A DNA stretch of 44,851 bases from JBIYSM02 sp044759095 (GTDB lineage Bacteria; Bacillota; Bacilli; Brevibacillales; Brevibacillaceae): positions 1 to 44,851 of the forward strand of contig NZ_JBIYSM020000038.1 in the NCBI RefSeq assembly GCF_044759095.2. The letters are read 5' to 3'. The notes beneath the pieces were generated by a model. That model saw nothing but the letters and a program-made list of their open reading frames with translations. It made no database searches and had not been told where the DNA came from. Shown piece after piece: positions 8,052 to 16,670 of this stretch. The position numbers were made by a program, and so were the translations under genes. The first letter of the stretch is position 1. Each line of letters opens with the position of its first letter.

Positions 8052-9213
8052 TCCGGGTCCGTTTTCGGTACCGCCGGTAAAGGGCAGTTCCGTCGAACAT
8101 GACATCGACGAAGTAAGCAAAGTGTTCGGTCCAAATCACCGTATCACCATCTACACGCGAACGTGCCCCGAGTATTCCGGTTCCAGTTCGGAAGAGAACA
8201 GGGAGTTCATACGATTCCCCTACAAAGGGCCCAAGCCGTACCTTGAGGGAGTCATCAGCGAGCTCCAGAAGAACAGCAAGCCGGACGTCATTCTGGTGGA
8301 AAATCGTCCCCATTATGTACTCACACTCCGCAGGCACTTTCCCACTACGCCGATTGTAGTCAACATGCATTCCCACGTCTACGCTTCCGAGGGCATCATC
8401 AGCCCGGAGAAAATGCAGCATGCCAGCCGTCTCGCGGACGGTTTTATCACCAACAGTGAGTATTTGCGTCGATACTTTATTGAGCACCACAAGATTCCTG
8501 AACACAAGGTGCATACGGTCCACCTGGGTGTGGACGTGATGCCATACCAGCTTGCAAAAATCAACTTCTCGGTCCGTAAGCTCCGCAGGCAGCTTGGACT
8601 GAAATCCCACCATCGCGTACTGCTTTACGCTGGCCGCTTGATGCGGGAAAAAGGTGTTCACGTCCTGATGAAAGCGTTCCGCAAGATAAGTGAAAAAGAT
8701 CCTGATGCCCGCCTCGTCATCGTCGGAGGAACCGGCTACGGCAGGAACCGTTTGAATTCATACGTAAAGCGTTTGCACGAGCTAGCCAAGCCGCTTGGGA
8801 ACAAAGTTCATTTCGTCGACTTTGTGCCCAGCGCGCAGATGCCGCTCTGGTACCAGATTGGTGACATCGTGGCTACACCGTCCCTTTGGCAGGAACCGTT
8901 TTGTCGTGTCAATCTGGAAGCAATGGCCTCAGGAAAACCGGTCATTTCCACGCCTCGTGGCGGCATTGCGGAGGTCGTGCAACATCAGAGCAGCGGATTC
9001 CTGATTCCGCCAGCGGAGTGGAGCAGTCAGCTTCCGCTGGTGTGGGAAGTTCTTTGGAAAATTCCCTTTCTTCGAATGGACATGGGGAGGAAGGCGCTGC
9101 TTCGAGCCAAGCAGTTCTCCTGGTACGCAACCGCCCAGGGCTATCTTCAGGTGTTTGCGTCTGTGATGGAGAAACGGGGTCAACGTCAGCCATACATCCA
9201 AAAGATCAGTTGA
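8032..9213 (+). CDS. Family 4 glycosyltransferase (CotSA-like)
   Basis: 393 residues from ATG 8032, with GGGAGA about 8 bases upstream, inside the end of the previous gene. This is a GT-B fold retaining glycosyltransferase. The N-terminal acceptor domain starts MHIAIISPGPFSVPPVKG; the donor domain has YAGRLMREKGVHVLMKAF (about 205-222) and the nucleotide-sugar motif EPFCRVNLEAM (E-x7-E). Closest remembered relatives are the Bacillus spore-coat protein CotSA and related GT4 enzymes, so a role in glycosylating a spore-surface component is plausible. Donor and acceptor sugars cannot be read from sequence. Confidence 0.88.
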   Translation: MHIAIISPGPFSVPPVKGSSVEHDIDEVSKVFGPNHRITIYTRTCPEYSGSSSEENREFIRFPYKGPKPYLEGVISELQKNSKPDVILVENRPHYVLTLRRHFPTTPIVVNMHSHVYASEGIISPEKMQHASRLADGFITNSEYLRRYFIEHHKIPEHKVHTVHLGVDVMPYQLAKINFSVRKLRRQLGLKSHHRVLLYAGRLMREKGVHVLMKAFRKISEKDPDARLVIVGGTGYGRNRLNSYVKRLHELAKPLGNKVHFVDFVPSAQMPLWYQIGDIVATPSLWQEPFCRVNLEAMASGKPVISTPRGGIAEVVQHQSSGFLIPPAEWSSQLPLVWEVLWKIPFLRMDMGRKALLRAKQFSWYATAQGYLQVFASVMEKRGQRQPYIQKIS

Positions 9214-9240
9214 TACGATCTGGTTGGGTATAAGCCCTTT

Positions 9241-9308
9241 CTTTGCGAGTTGTGGACGCAAGCCCTGTCTGGCAGCAGGGTGGCGCATACCTTATTAGTA
9301 TCGCAAAG
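9241..9308 (+). other. Structured leader before the nucleotidyltransferase gene
   Basis: CTTTGCGA (9241-9248) is the exact reverse complement of TCGCAAAG (9301-9308). Inside is a smaller hairpin, CCCTG (9263-9267) with CAGGG (9276-9280). The closed element ends 7 bases before the Shine-Dalgarno sequence of the next gene. It could be a translational control element or partial terminator; I recognise no riboswitch class. Confidence 0.4.
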
Positions 9309-9329
9309 CTCAACTGGGGAGTGATCCTA

Positions 9330-10379
9330 TTGAAAGGGTTAATATTGTGTGCTGGACGAGGTACCCGGCTCCATCCTTTTTCCTATTCACAGCCAAAAAC
9401 CCTCCTCCCTGTGGCCAATTATCCGGTCTTACACTTCTGCATCCGAAAATTGCGGGAAGTCGGCGTTCACGACATTGGAATTGTCATTCATCCGTCCCAA
9501 CTGCAAATTCCTGAATACATAGGCGATGGTAGTCAATTTCAGGCTACCATCACCTTTATTCAGCAGGAAAAGCCATTGGGAATTGCTCATGCCGTACGGC
9601 TGGCGAAAACGTTTATCAACGATGAACCCTTTATTCTGCTCTTGGGGGATAATTTGCTGATGGACTCCTTGCATGAACTGGCTCGAACCTTCGAACAGAC
9701 CCAGGCGGACGGCGTCGTGATGCTGAGTGAAGTGGAGCGACCGCAGGACTATGGCATCGCGCAAATAGCGGGGGGACGAATCGTTTCGGTAGAAGAGAAA
9801 CCGAAGCAGCCCAAAAGCAATCTTGCTGTCATCGGGGCCTATTTGTTCACAAGTCCGCTGTTTGACTCGATCGCGATGCTTCGGCCATCCGCACGCGCTG
9901 AATACGAAATAACCGACGCGATTCAATCGATGATTGAGCGCGGCTACCAAATCGCTCATACCGTGACATACGGGAAATATTCGGATGTCGGCACCATCCA
10001 GCGCTGGTTGGAAGCAAACCGCTGGATGCTTTCCCAGGAGATCGGCGATCACTACGTGGTCGGAGAAGAGTGTGTGGTACACAATTGCGAAATAACCGGT
10101 CCAGTCCTGGTAGGAAACCGCTGCCGTATCGAAAACTGCAAAATAGGTCCCTACGTGTCCATACAGGATGGGGTTCAGTTGAGTAACTGTGCCTGGATTG
10201 AGGACAGTATCCTGCTGGAGAACAGCTCTCTTCACGATATCGACTGGCCGATTACGCAAAGCGTATTTGGAAGGTCATCATACTTGGCAGGTACTCATGT
10301 GTACGACAAGGGTGTGTTACTACTCAGTGATAAATCGTCGATCATCATTCCGTCGGAAAAGAAGAGGGATGAACTATAA
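9330..10379 (+). CDS. Sugar-1-phosphate nucleotidyltransferase (RmlA/GlmU-like)
   Basis: 349 residues from TTG 9330, chosen because GGGGAG lies 8 bases upstream and the family N-terminus (MKGLILCAGRGTRLHP) begins there; an upstream GTG (9243) would add an unrelated extension. The nucleotide-binding signature CAGRGTRLHPFSYSQPK is at about 7-23, and LLGDNLL holds the metal-binding Asp. The C-terminal 100 residues (VVGEECVVHNCEITGPVLVG onward) are hexapeptide-like, a left-handed beta helix as in the long RmlA group. It activates a sugar-1-phosphate to an NDP-sugar, probably dTDP- or UDP-glucose, feeding the neighbouring glycosyltransferases. Its stop overlaps the next start by one base. Confidence 0.85.
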   Translation: MKGLILCAGRGTRLHPFSYSQPKTLLPVANYPVLHFCIRKLREVGVHDIGIVIHPSQLQIPEYIGDGSQFQATITFIQQEKPLGIAHAVRLAKTFINDEPFILLLGDNLLMDSLHELARTFEQTQADGVVMLSEVERPQDYGIAQIAGGRIVSVEEKPKQPKSNLAVIGAYLFTSPLFDSIAMLRPSARAEYEITDAIQSMIERGYQIAHTVTYGKYSDVGTIQRWLEANRWMLSQEIGDHYVVGEECVVHNCEITGPVLVGNRCRIENCKIGPYVSIQDGVQLSNCAWIEDSILLENSSLHDIDWPITQSVFGRSSYLAGTHVYDKGVLLLSDKSSIIIPSEKKRDEL

Positions 10380-11188
10380 TGGCATTGTTTACGGTCGTGA
10401 TTCCCACCTATAACCGGGCGAGGTTTATCAGCAAGGCGATTGAAAGTGTACTCCGGCAGGACTGCAACGATTGGAAACTGTTGATCATGGATGACGCATC
10501 CACGGACAACACCAAGGAAATGTTGAAAATGTACCTGTGCCATCCCCAGATTCAATACTTCCGGATGGAACAAAACTCCGGCATTTCCAAAGTGATGAAC
10601 AAAGCGCTTAGCCTGGTAGATACTCCTTTCATGGTCCAACTGGATTCCGATGACTGGCTTCCCGATTGGACACTCGCCATATTGAAAGAGCACATCACGA
10701 AGGACAAGAAAAACACCGCATTGTTCTACGGAAACATCATGATCTGGCGGGTGCACAACATGCAGTACAGTGATCCGTATTTTGTCCGGCACAAACAGTT
10801 CCGGAACAAATACAAATTTTTAACGTACAACAAATGGATGGTCGCGCCCCGTACCTATCGCGTTTCGGCTTTGCGCAAGGTTGGGGGCTGGGACACGTCA
10901 GATCAGTTTGAAGGCCGGATCATGGAGGATCGGCGTATCATTCTCCGACTGATTGAAAAATACCCTGTCAAATGGATCGACCGCCCCCTGTACAACCGAA
11001 CCAAACACAATGGGCAGTTGACGGATGGTCATACGCGATGGAAGCGAAACAGGCTGCGTAAACGAACGTTTGAATATTATTTAAAACGCTGGGGACGCAA
11101 GTACAGGGCAGAGTATGGACGCAGGAAAGGTTATCTCATGATCAAAAAGTTAAGGAAAAGAAAGGAGGCGAAACGAATCAATGAGTAA
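10379..11188 (+). CDS. Family 2 glycosyltransferase
   Basis: 269 residues with a GT-A fold. The start MALFTVVIPTYNRARFISKA is the classic GT2 N-terminus. DDASTDNT (about 37-44) binds the nucleotide and DSDD (about 90) is the DXD metal motif. The C-terminus is very basic (many Lys and Arg). No membrane segments are seen, so it acts on the cytosolic face. The start overlaps the previous stop (TAATG), and the end overlaps the epimerase start by 8 bases, showing one operon. Confidence 0.88.
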   Translation: MALFTVVIPTYNRARFISKAIESVLRQDCNDWKLLIMDDASTDNTKEMLKMYLCHPQIQYFRMEQNSGISKVMNKALSLVDTPFMVQLDSDDWLPDWTLAILKEHITKDKKNTALFYGNIMIWRVHNMQYSDPYFVRHKQFRNKYKFLTYNKWMVAPRTYRVSALRKVGGWDTSDQFEGRIMEDRRIILRLIEKYPVKWIDRPLYNRTKHNGQLTDGHTRWKRNRLRKRTFEYYLKRWGRKYRAEYGRRKGYLMIKKLRKRKEAKRINE

Positions 11189-12137
11189 GGTGCTGGTGAC
11201 CGGTTGTGCTGGTTTTATCGGTTCTCATTTGACCAAACGCCTCTTACAAGATGGGCACGTGGTGGTCGGAATCGATGCATTTTTGGACAATTATGACGTT
11301 TCGCTGAAATTGCGGAACCTGTCGCAGATCGGGCCGCATCCCCAATTTACCTTCCACTCTGCCGACCTGCAAAAGGAAAAGTGGGACCAGTGGCTGGAGG
11401 GTGTGGAGACGATCTACCATTTGGCTGCCTTGCCCGGTGTTCGCAGCAGTTGGGGGAAAGCGTTTTCCGATTACGCCAACCATAATATTTTGGCTGTCCA
11501 GCAGCTGTTGGAAGCTTGTGTGAACAGAAAACATGTGGAAAGCATTGTTGTCTCGTCATCGTCATCGGTGTACGGCACGATGCTGGATTCTTACACCGAT
11601 GAAAAAGCGCCGCTAAACCCCATTTCCCCTTATGGGGTAACAAAAGCGGCCATGGAGTACGTCTGTCGGGTGTATGTCGAAGCTCATCAGTTACCGGTGG
11701 TGATGCTCCGCTATTTTACCGTGTACGGTCCGAGACAGCGACCGGACATGGCGTTTCATCGGTTTATTCGCCACACGTTAAAAAATGAGCCGATTACGAT
11801 TTACGGAGACGGTCTGCAGTCGAGGGATTTCACTTATGTCTCCGACGCCGTAGAAGCCAACTTGCTAGCGGCCCAATTCGGCAAATCTGGAGAGGTGTTT
11901 AACGTAGGAGGCGATAGGGAGGTTCGCCTCCTGGACGTGATTGAAATGATCGGCAAGCTGACCCTGCAAGAACCGAAGTTTGTATTTGCTCCCAGTCAAG
12001 CAGGGGATTCCCGTCGCACTTGTGCCGATATCAGCCTGGCGGCAAGTCGTTTGGGATATGCTCCGCGTGTCACCTTGGAGCAAGGACTCCGACTTCAGCT
12101 GGAAGACATGACAGAAGAGCAGAAGGGATACCACTGA
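11181..12137 (+). CDS. NAD-dependent UDP-sugar epimerase (extended SDR)
   Basis: 318 residues with a strong ribosome binding site (AAAGGAGGCG) upstream of ATG 11181. The Rossmann motif GCAGFIGS is at 8-15, SSSSSVYG marks the catalytic Ser, and YGVTK gives the catalytic Tyr and Lys. These place it among UDP-glucose/UDP-glucuronate 4-epimerases. UDP-glucose dehydrogenase lies three kb downstream in the same run, so UDP-glucuronate to UDP-galacturonate is an attractive reaction; UDP-glucose to UDP-galactose is equally allowed by the sequence. Confidence 0.88.
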   Translation: MSKVLVTGCAGFIGSHLTKRLLQDGHVVVGIDAFLDNYDVSLKLRNLSQIGPHPQFTFHSADLQKEKWDQWLEGVETIYHLAALPGVRSSWGKAFSDYANHNILAVQQLLEACVNRKHVESIVVSSSSSVYGTMLDSYTDEKAPLNPISPYGVTKAAMEYVCRVYVEAHQLPVVMLRYFTVYGPRQRPDMAFHRFIRHTLKNEPITIYGDGLQSRDFTYVSDAVEANLLAAQFGKSGEVFNVGGDREVRLLDVIEMIGKLTLQEPKFVFAPSQAGDSRRTCADISLAASRLGYAPRVTLEQGLRLQLEDMTEEQKGYH

Positions 12138-12153
12138 AAGCGGGAGGTGCGGT

Positions 12154-13230
12154 ATGCGACGAGTCCTTGTCTACCGAAAAAAGTTCCTTCCAAAGAGCGA
12201 GACGTTTATTTATGAGCAGCTGTTGGGCCACCATCAAATCAAACCAGTGGTACTGACAAGACAACCCCCCATCAATCGCATTCAGTTTCCCTATCACCCC
12301 GTCTACGTCCTCAGACAGCTTACGGGGTTGTCCAAGTGGCTGAGGAGAAACAGAATCAAATGCCTGCACGCGCGATACGGTCCCGCCGGATTGGATCTAT
12401 TGCCATTTGCTCGGAAAAATCGGCTGCCGCTGATTACGTCCTTTCACGGATTTGACGCCTCTAAACGGGTGAGGCAAAATCAGATGTATCGAATCAAGTT
12501 GAAGCGGTTGTTTCGAGAAGGAAATGCCTTTACCGTAGTCAGCAACCACATGAAACAAAGGCTAGTGCAACTGGGCTGTCCAGCCAAGAAAATCATCCTG
12601 ATCCGTTCCGGGATTGATTTGCGCAAATTTCCCATGCAGCCTCCCCAACCGGTCATAGATGATCGTTTTCGCTTGTTAAGCGTTGGGCGTTTGACAGAAA
12701 AGAAAGGGATGGATACGCTGATAAAAGCGTTTGCTCTCGTCCATTCCCATTATCCTCACGCTGCTTTGACGATTGTGGGGGACGGGGAAGAAAAGCAAAA
12801 ACTGAGACAATTGATCGGGAAGTACGGTCTGTGGCAGCATGTCAAATTGATGGGAGCGAAACCCCACGACGTGGTACAGCGAGAGCTTGCCCGCTGTCAC
12901 CTCTTTGTGATCGCGTGCAAGACAGCCAAGAACGGAAATCAGGAAGGGATTCCCAACGTGTTGATGGAGGCGATGGCGACAGGACGTCCCGTTGTTTCCA
13001 CCTATCACGCGGGAATTCCCGAACTGGTCGAACATAAACAGACCGGATTCCTCGTTCCGGAACGCTCTCCCTCCAAGCTGGCAGAAATGATCATCCAGGT
13101 CTTGTCTGAGCGTTCCACCTGGCCGGAATTGGTAGCAAGAGCCAGAGAAAAAGTGGAAAGACAGCACGATATTCAAAAGCAGCGTGCCGAACTGGAAAAG
13201 CTGTACGTGAGAATGATCAGCAGAAAGTGA
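12154..13230 (+). CDS. Family 4 glycosyltransferase
   Basis: 358 residues. CGGGAGGTG upstream fixes ATG 12154. The acceptor half contains HARYGPAGLDLLPFA and SFHGFDASK. The donor half contains LLSVGRLTEKKGMDTLIKAF (about 172-191) and the E-x7-E motif in EGIPNVLMEAMATG (about 268-281). This is typical of EpsF/colanic-acid WcaL-like transferases that build repeating polysaccharides. It lies 16 bases after the epimerase gene and 9 before ugd, consistent with one transcript. Sugar specificity is unknown. Confidence 0.88.
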   Translation: MRRVLVYRKKFLPKSETFIYEQLLGHHQIKPVVLTRQPPINRIQFPYHPVYVLRQLTGLSKWLRRNRIKCLHARYGPAGLDLLPFARKNRLPLITSFHGFDASKRVRQNQMYRIKLKRLFREGNAFTVVSNHMKQRLVQLGCPAKKIILIRSGIDLRKFPMQPPQPVIDDRFRLLSVGRLTEKKGMDTLIKAFALVHSHYPHAALTIVGDGEEKQKLRQLIGKYGLWQHVKLMGAKPHDVVQRELARCHLFVIACKTAKNGNQEGIPNVLMEAMATGRPVVSTYHAGIPELVEHKQTGFLVPERSPSKLAEMIIQVLSERSTWPELVARAREKVERQHDIQKQRAELEKLYVRMISRK

Positions 13231-13239
13231 GGTGAGCCG

Positions 13240-14529
13240 ATGAACGTTGTCGTTATCGGCACGGGTTATGTGGGATTGACCACGGCCGTCTCTCTGGCCA
13301 TGCAGGGGCATCAGGTAGCTGGAATTGACGTGGATGAATCCAAGATCATCCAGTTGCGGCAAGGAAAGACTCCTTTTTACGAACCCGGGTTGGATGAGGC
13401 TCTTCCCCGTGTGCTGGGGACAGGGACACTCCGCTTTACCACGCGATTGCAAGACGCAGCACATGAGGCAACCGTTGTCTTCATTTGCGTGGGCACCCCA
13501 TCCGGTGCGGATGGTTCTGCCGATCTTCGCTTTCTGTTGAACGCCGTTGACAATCTTCTCGAGTTACAGGAAAAAACGCCAGCAGAGCGGGTCATTGCGG
13601 TGAAAAGCACGGTTCCGGTAGGCACGACCGACTATGTGGCGCAGCAGTTGCAATCGTTTCCTGAACTTCACGTCGTCTCCAATCCGGAATTTTTAAGGGA
13701 AGGAAGCGCCCTGCGAGACGCTCTGGAACCGTCGCGCATTGTCATTGGTGCGGAAACGGACCGGGCATTTGCGCTGATGGAGCAGCTGTATCTCGGCATT
13801 TCCGCTCCCCGCGTGCTGACCACGCGCGCCAATGCTGAAATGATTAAATACGCGTCCAATGCCTTTTTGGCGACGCGAATCTCATTCATGAACGAATTGG
13901 CTCGGCTCTGCGACAAGCTGGGGACGGACGTAAAGACGGTGGCCCGCGGGATGGGCCTGGACAGCCGAATTGGACCAGAGTTTTTACAGGCGGGTTTAGG
14001 ATACGGGGGTTCCTGTTTTCCTAAAGACACGACAGCGCTTTTGCAACTGGCCAAACAGCATGAGGTATCGCTGACGATTCTGGAAAAAGTGCGCGAGGTA
14101 AACCTCAATCAGCCCGAGTGGTTCATCAGGCGCATGCGGGATCAGCTTGCAACACTGTCCGGAAAGCGAATTGCCGTTCTCGGGCTTTCATTTAAGCCGG
14201 AAACGGACGACATCAGGGAAGCGCCGTCCCTAAAGGTGCTGTCATTGCTGCTGGCGGAGGGAGCGGATGTCGCTGCTTACGATCCAGTGGCGTCCCCAAG
14301 CGTACAGCGTATTTTTCCCCATGTAACCTATGCGGACACACCGTATGATGCATGTAACGGAGCCGACGCAGCCATTCTTGTTACAGAATGGAAGGAATGC
14401 ACCCAGCTTGATTGGGTTCAGGTAAAGGAACGAATGTCTGCTCCCTTTCTGTTTGACGGGCGGAATGCTTGGCCGGCCAAACAGCTGAAGGATATCGGTT
14501 TTTCTTATACAGGAGTGGGGCGAAGCTGA
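13240..14529 (+). CDS. ugd: UDP-glucose 6-dehydrogenase
   Basis: 429 residues. It oxidises UDP-glucose to UDP-glucuronate with two NAD+. The N-terminal Rossmann motif is GTGYVGL (7-13), and the catalytic Cys is C259 in GYGGSCFPKDT. SFKPETDDIREAPS marks the C-terminal UDP-binding domain. Length and motifs are standard for TuaD/Ugd. It is the last gene of the glycan cluster, and its stop codon lies inside the stem of the terminator that ends the operon. UDP-glucuronate could be used directly by the cluster's glycosyltransferases or epimerised first. Confidence 0.94.
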   Translation: MNVVVIGTGYVGLTTAVSLAMQGHQVAGIDVDESKIIQLRQGKTPFYEPGLDEALPRVLGTGTLRFTTRLQDAAHEATVVFICVGTPSGADGSADLRFLLNAVDNLLELQEKTPAERVIAVKSTVPVGTTDYVAQQLQSFPELHVVSNPEFLREGSALRDALEPSRIVIGAETDRAFALMEQLYLGISAPRVLTTRANAEMIKYASNAFLATRISFMNELARLCDKLGTDVKTVARGMGLDSRIGPEFLQAGLGYGGSCFPKDTTALLQLAKQHEVSLTILEKVREVNLNQPEWFIRRMRDQLATLSGKRIAVLGLSFKPETDDIREAPSLKVLSLLLAEGADVAAYDPVASPSVQRIFPHVTYADTPYDACNGADAAILVTEWKECTQLDWVQVKERMSAPFLFDGRNAWPAKQLKDIGFSYTGVGRS

Positions 14530-14553
14530 CTTTGCATAAAAAGTCAGCTTTTT
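14523..14553 (+). terminator. Rho-independent terminator of the glycan operon
   Basis: An 11-bp stem (14523-14533 with 14540-14550) and a T-run. The ugd stop codon (14527-14529) is part of the 5' arm. Confidence 0.88.
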
Positions 14554-14611
14554 CAGTGTATAAGAATTTATAAATTTGGCCATCCCATACAGACGCTAGA
14601 AAAGTGTTTTC

Positions 14612-14706
14612 GGGGCCCCGCCCGGCGAAAAACGGGACCCCACTCGGCTCAGCGATAGCTACCGCCGAGTGTGGTGAGAATAGCTAATGCCGGGTGGGTT
14701 TTCTTA
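14612..14706 (+). ncRNA. Candidate structured RNA or attenuator upstream of pepF
   Basis: Two overlapping pairings are possible. One is GGGGCCCCG (14612-14620) with CGGGACCCC (14633-14641). The other is a 10-bp stem CCCGCCCGGC (14617-14626) with GCCGGGTGGG (14689-14698), followed directly by TTTTCTTA, which is terminator-like. An inner hairpin CCACTCGGC (14640-14648) with GCCGAGTG-GG (14664-14674) fits inside the second. The two main stems share bases and exclude each other, as in attenuators. The last 26 bases recur at 228-253. I recognise no known riboswitch class; a mobile palindromic repeat is the alternative. Confidence 0.5.
14681..14706 (+). repeat. 26-bp direct repeat, copy 2
   Basis: Identical to 228-253. 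Here it contains the 3' arm of the 10-bp stem and the T-run of the structured element. Confidence 0.8.
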
Positions 14707-14715
14707 TTTCACAAT

Positions 14716-14744
14716 TTGAAGATACGGGCATAATACGATACGAT
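14716..14744 (+). promoter_or_regulatory. Candidate sigma-A promoter for pepF
   Basis: TTGAAG (14716-14721), a 17-base spacer, and TACGAT (14739-14744). It lies directly downstream of the structured element, which would then be outside the pepF transcript. Confidence 0.5.
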
Positions 14745-14797
14745 GATCATATGGATGTCTCAACCAATTATTTGAACAGGCAAAGGAGTGTTACCGT

Positions 14798-16609
14798 TTG
14801 AATAAAAGCAAAACCTTGCCCAAACGCAGCGAAATTCCCAACGAGTATAAATGGCGGCTGGAGGATATTTACCCAAGTGACGCCGATTGGGAAAAAGACG
14901 TGCAAAAAGTGAAACAGATGACGGAAGAAATTGCGTCCAAACAGGGGACGCTTGCCCAGTCCGGCAAGCAGCTGCTGGAAGTGCTGACCCTTCAGGACGA
15001 ACTGCTCAAAACCCTTGATCAGGTGTACGTATACGCCCGAATGCGCCGCGACGAAGACAATGCCAACAGCACCTACCAGGCACTGACCGACCGCGCAACA
15101 GGGGTAAGCACGCAGGTGTACAGCGCCATTTCGTACATACAGCCGGAAATACTGGCCATCCCGACGGAAGACCTGAAAAAGCTGCTGGAGTCCGAACCGG
15201 GCCTGGAGCATTACCGTATTCTCCTGGAAGAAATTATCCGTCACAAGCCGCACACGCTGTCGGCAGCCGAAGAAGCCATTATGGCACAGGTGGGCGAGGT
15301 GGCAAACGCCCCGTCGAAAATCTTCGGCATGCTGAACAACGCCGACCTGAAGTTTCCCATGATTACCAACGAAAAAGGGGAAGAAGTGGAACTGACCAAG
15401 GGAAGGTACACGCAGTTCATGGAGAGCAAGAATCGCCGGGTGCGCAAGGAGGCGTTCGAGGCGCTCTATTCAACCTACGGCAAGCATCGCAACACCATCG
15501 CTGCCACGCTCACGGCTGCAGTGAAGCGCGATGTGTTTTACGCCCGTATCCGGAAGCATCCTTCCGCTTTGGAGGCTTCTTTGTTCTCCGACAACATTGA
15601 CGTCTCCGTGTACGACAACCTGATCGCCACCATTCGCGAACATCTGCCGCTGATGCACCGCTATATCTCCCTGCGCAAAAAGATGCTGGGTCTGGACGAG
15701 CTGCACATGTACGACCTCTATGTGCCGATCGTACCGGAAGTGGAAATGGAAATTCCGTACGACCAGGCTGTTTCCACCATCAAAGAAGCGCTGCGCCCGC
15801 TCGGTGAAGACTATGGACAGGTGCTGGAAGAGGGATTTTCCAACGGCTGGATAGACGTTTACGAAAATGAAGGAAAGACGAGCGGCGCCTACTCCTGGGG
15901 AGCCTATACGACACACCCGTTCGTGCTGATGAACTATCAGGACAACGTAAACAACATGTTCACGCTGGCTCATGAAATGGGTCACGCGCTCCACAGTTAC
16001 TATTCCAACAAGACACAGCCATTCACTTATGCCGACTACCGGATTTTCGTCGCGGAAGTGGCATCCACGCTGAATGAGGCGCTTTTGATGAAACACATGC
16101 TTGACACCACGACGGATAAACAGCAGCGGATGTATTTGATCAACTACTATCTGGAGCAGTTCCGCGGCACCGTGTTCCGCCAGACGATGTTCGCGGAGTT
16201 CGAAAAAATGATTCACGCCAAGGAGGAGCAGGAGGAACCCCTGACGGCTGACAGCTTGAGCGCGATGTACCGCGAACTGAACCTCACCTATCACGGGCCC
16301 GAGATGGTGGTGGACAGCGAAATCGATCTGGAATGGGCGAGAATCCCTCATTTCTACAACAATTTTTACGTGTACAAGTACGCTACAGGTTTTTCCGCTG
16401 CAACCTCCCTTGCCAAGCAGATTGTCGAGGAAGGACAGCCGGCCGTCGACCGCTATCTCGATTTCCTGAAGAGCGGCGGTTCCGACTATCCGCTGAACCT
16501 GTTAAAAAAAGCCGGAGTAGACATGACTTCGCCGGAGCCGATTCGCGAGGCGCTTGCGGTGTTCAAGGAAATGCTCGATCAAATGGAAGAGCTGGCAGGC
16601 ATCCAATGA
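14798..16609 (+). CDS. pepF: Oligoendopeptidase F (M3 family)
   Basis: 603 residues, the usual length of M3B oligoendopeptidases, a cytosolic zinc metallopeptidase that degrades peptides of roughly 7-20 residues. The zinc motif HEMGH is at 392-396 (LAHEMGHALHSYYS), and the third ligand Glu lies in EVASTLNEALL downstream. The start is TTG 14798 with AAAGGAGTG 8 bases upstream. It is monocistronic: candidate promoter at 14716 and a terminator at 16626. In Bacillus, PepF overexpression affects sporulation signalling peptides, but nothing local links it to that here. Confidence 0.93.
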   Translation: MNKSKTLPKRSEIPNEYKWRLEDIYPSDADWEKDVQKVKQMTEEIASKQGTLAQSGKQLLEVLTLQDELLKTLDQVYVYARMRRDEDNANSTYQALTDRATGVSTQVYSAISYIQPEILAIPTEDLKKLLESEPGLEHYRILLEEIIRHKPHTLSAAEEAIMAQVGEVANAPSKIFGMLNNADLKFPMITNEKGEEVELTKGRYTQFMESKNRRVRKEAFEALYSTYGKHRNTIAATLTAAVKRDVFYARIRKHPSALEASLFSDNIDVSVYDNLIATIREHLPLMHRYISLRKKMLGLDELHMYDLYVPIVPEVEMEIPYDQAVSTIKEALRPLGEDYGQVLEEGFSNGWIDVYENEGKTSGAYSWGAYTTHPFVLMNYQDNVNNMFTLAHEMGHALHSYYSNKTQPFTYADYRIFVAEVASTLNEALLMKHMLDTTTDKQQRMYLINYYLEQFRGTVFRQTMFAEFEKMIHAKEEQEEPLTADSLSAMYRELNLTYHGPEMVVDSEIDLEWARIPHFYNNFYVYKYATGFSAATSLAKQIVEEGQPAVDRYLDFLKSGGSDYPLNLLKKAGVDMTSPEPIREALAVFKEMLDQMEELAGIQ

Positions 16610-16625
16610 TAAACCAAGCGGCAGG

Positions 16626-16670
16626 GGGGCAGTCCCATAAGTCTCGTGCAGACTGAGGGATTGCCTCTTT
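16626..16670 (+). terminator. Terminator after pepF with a branched stem
   Basis: GGCAGTCCC (16628-16636) pairs with GGGATTGCC (16657-16665), enclosing a second hairpin AGTCT/AGACT, and is followed by TCTTTT. Confidence 0.75.

Noticed and set aside
228..14706. The two 26-bp repeats as attachment sites of an integrated element
   Set aside because: The interval contains core genes asnS and dnaD and no integrase or phage genes, so it is not a mobile island.
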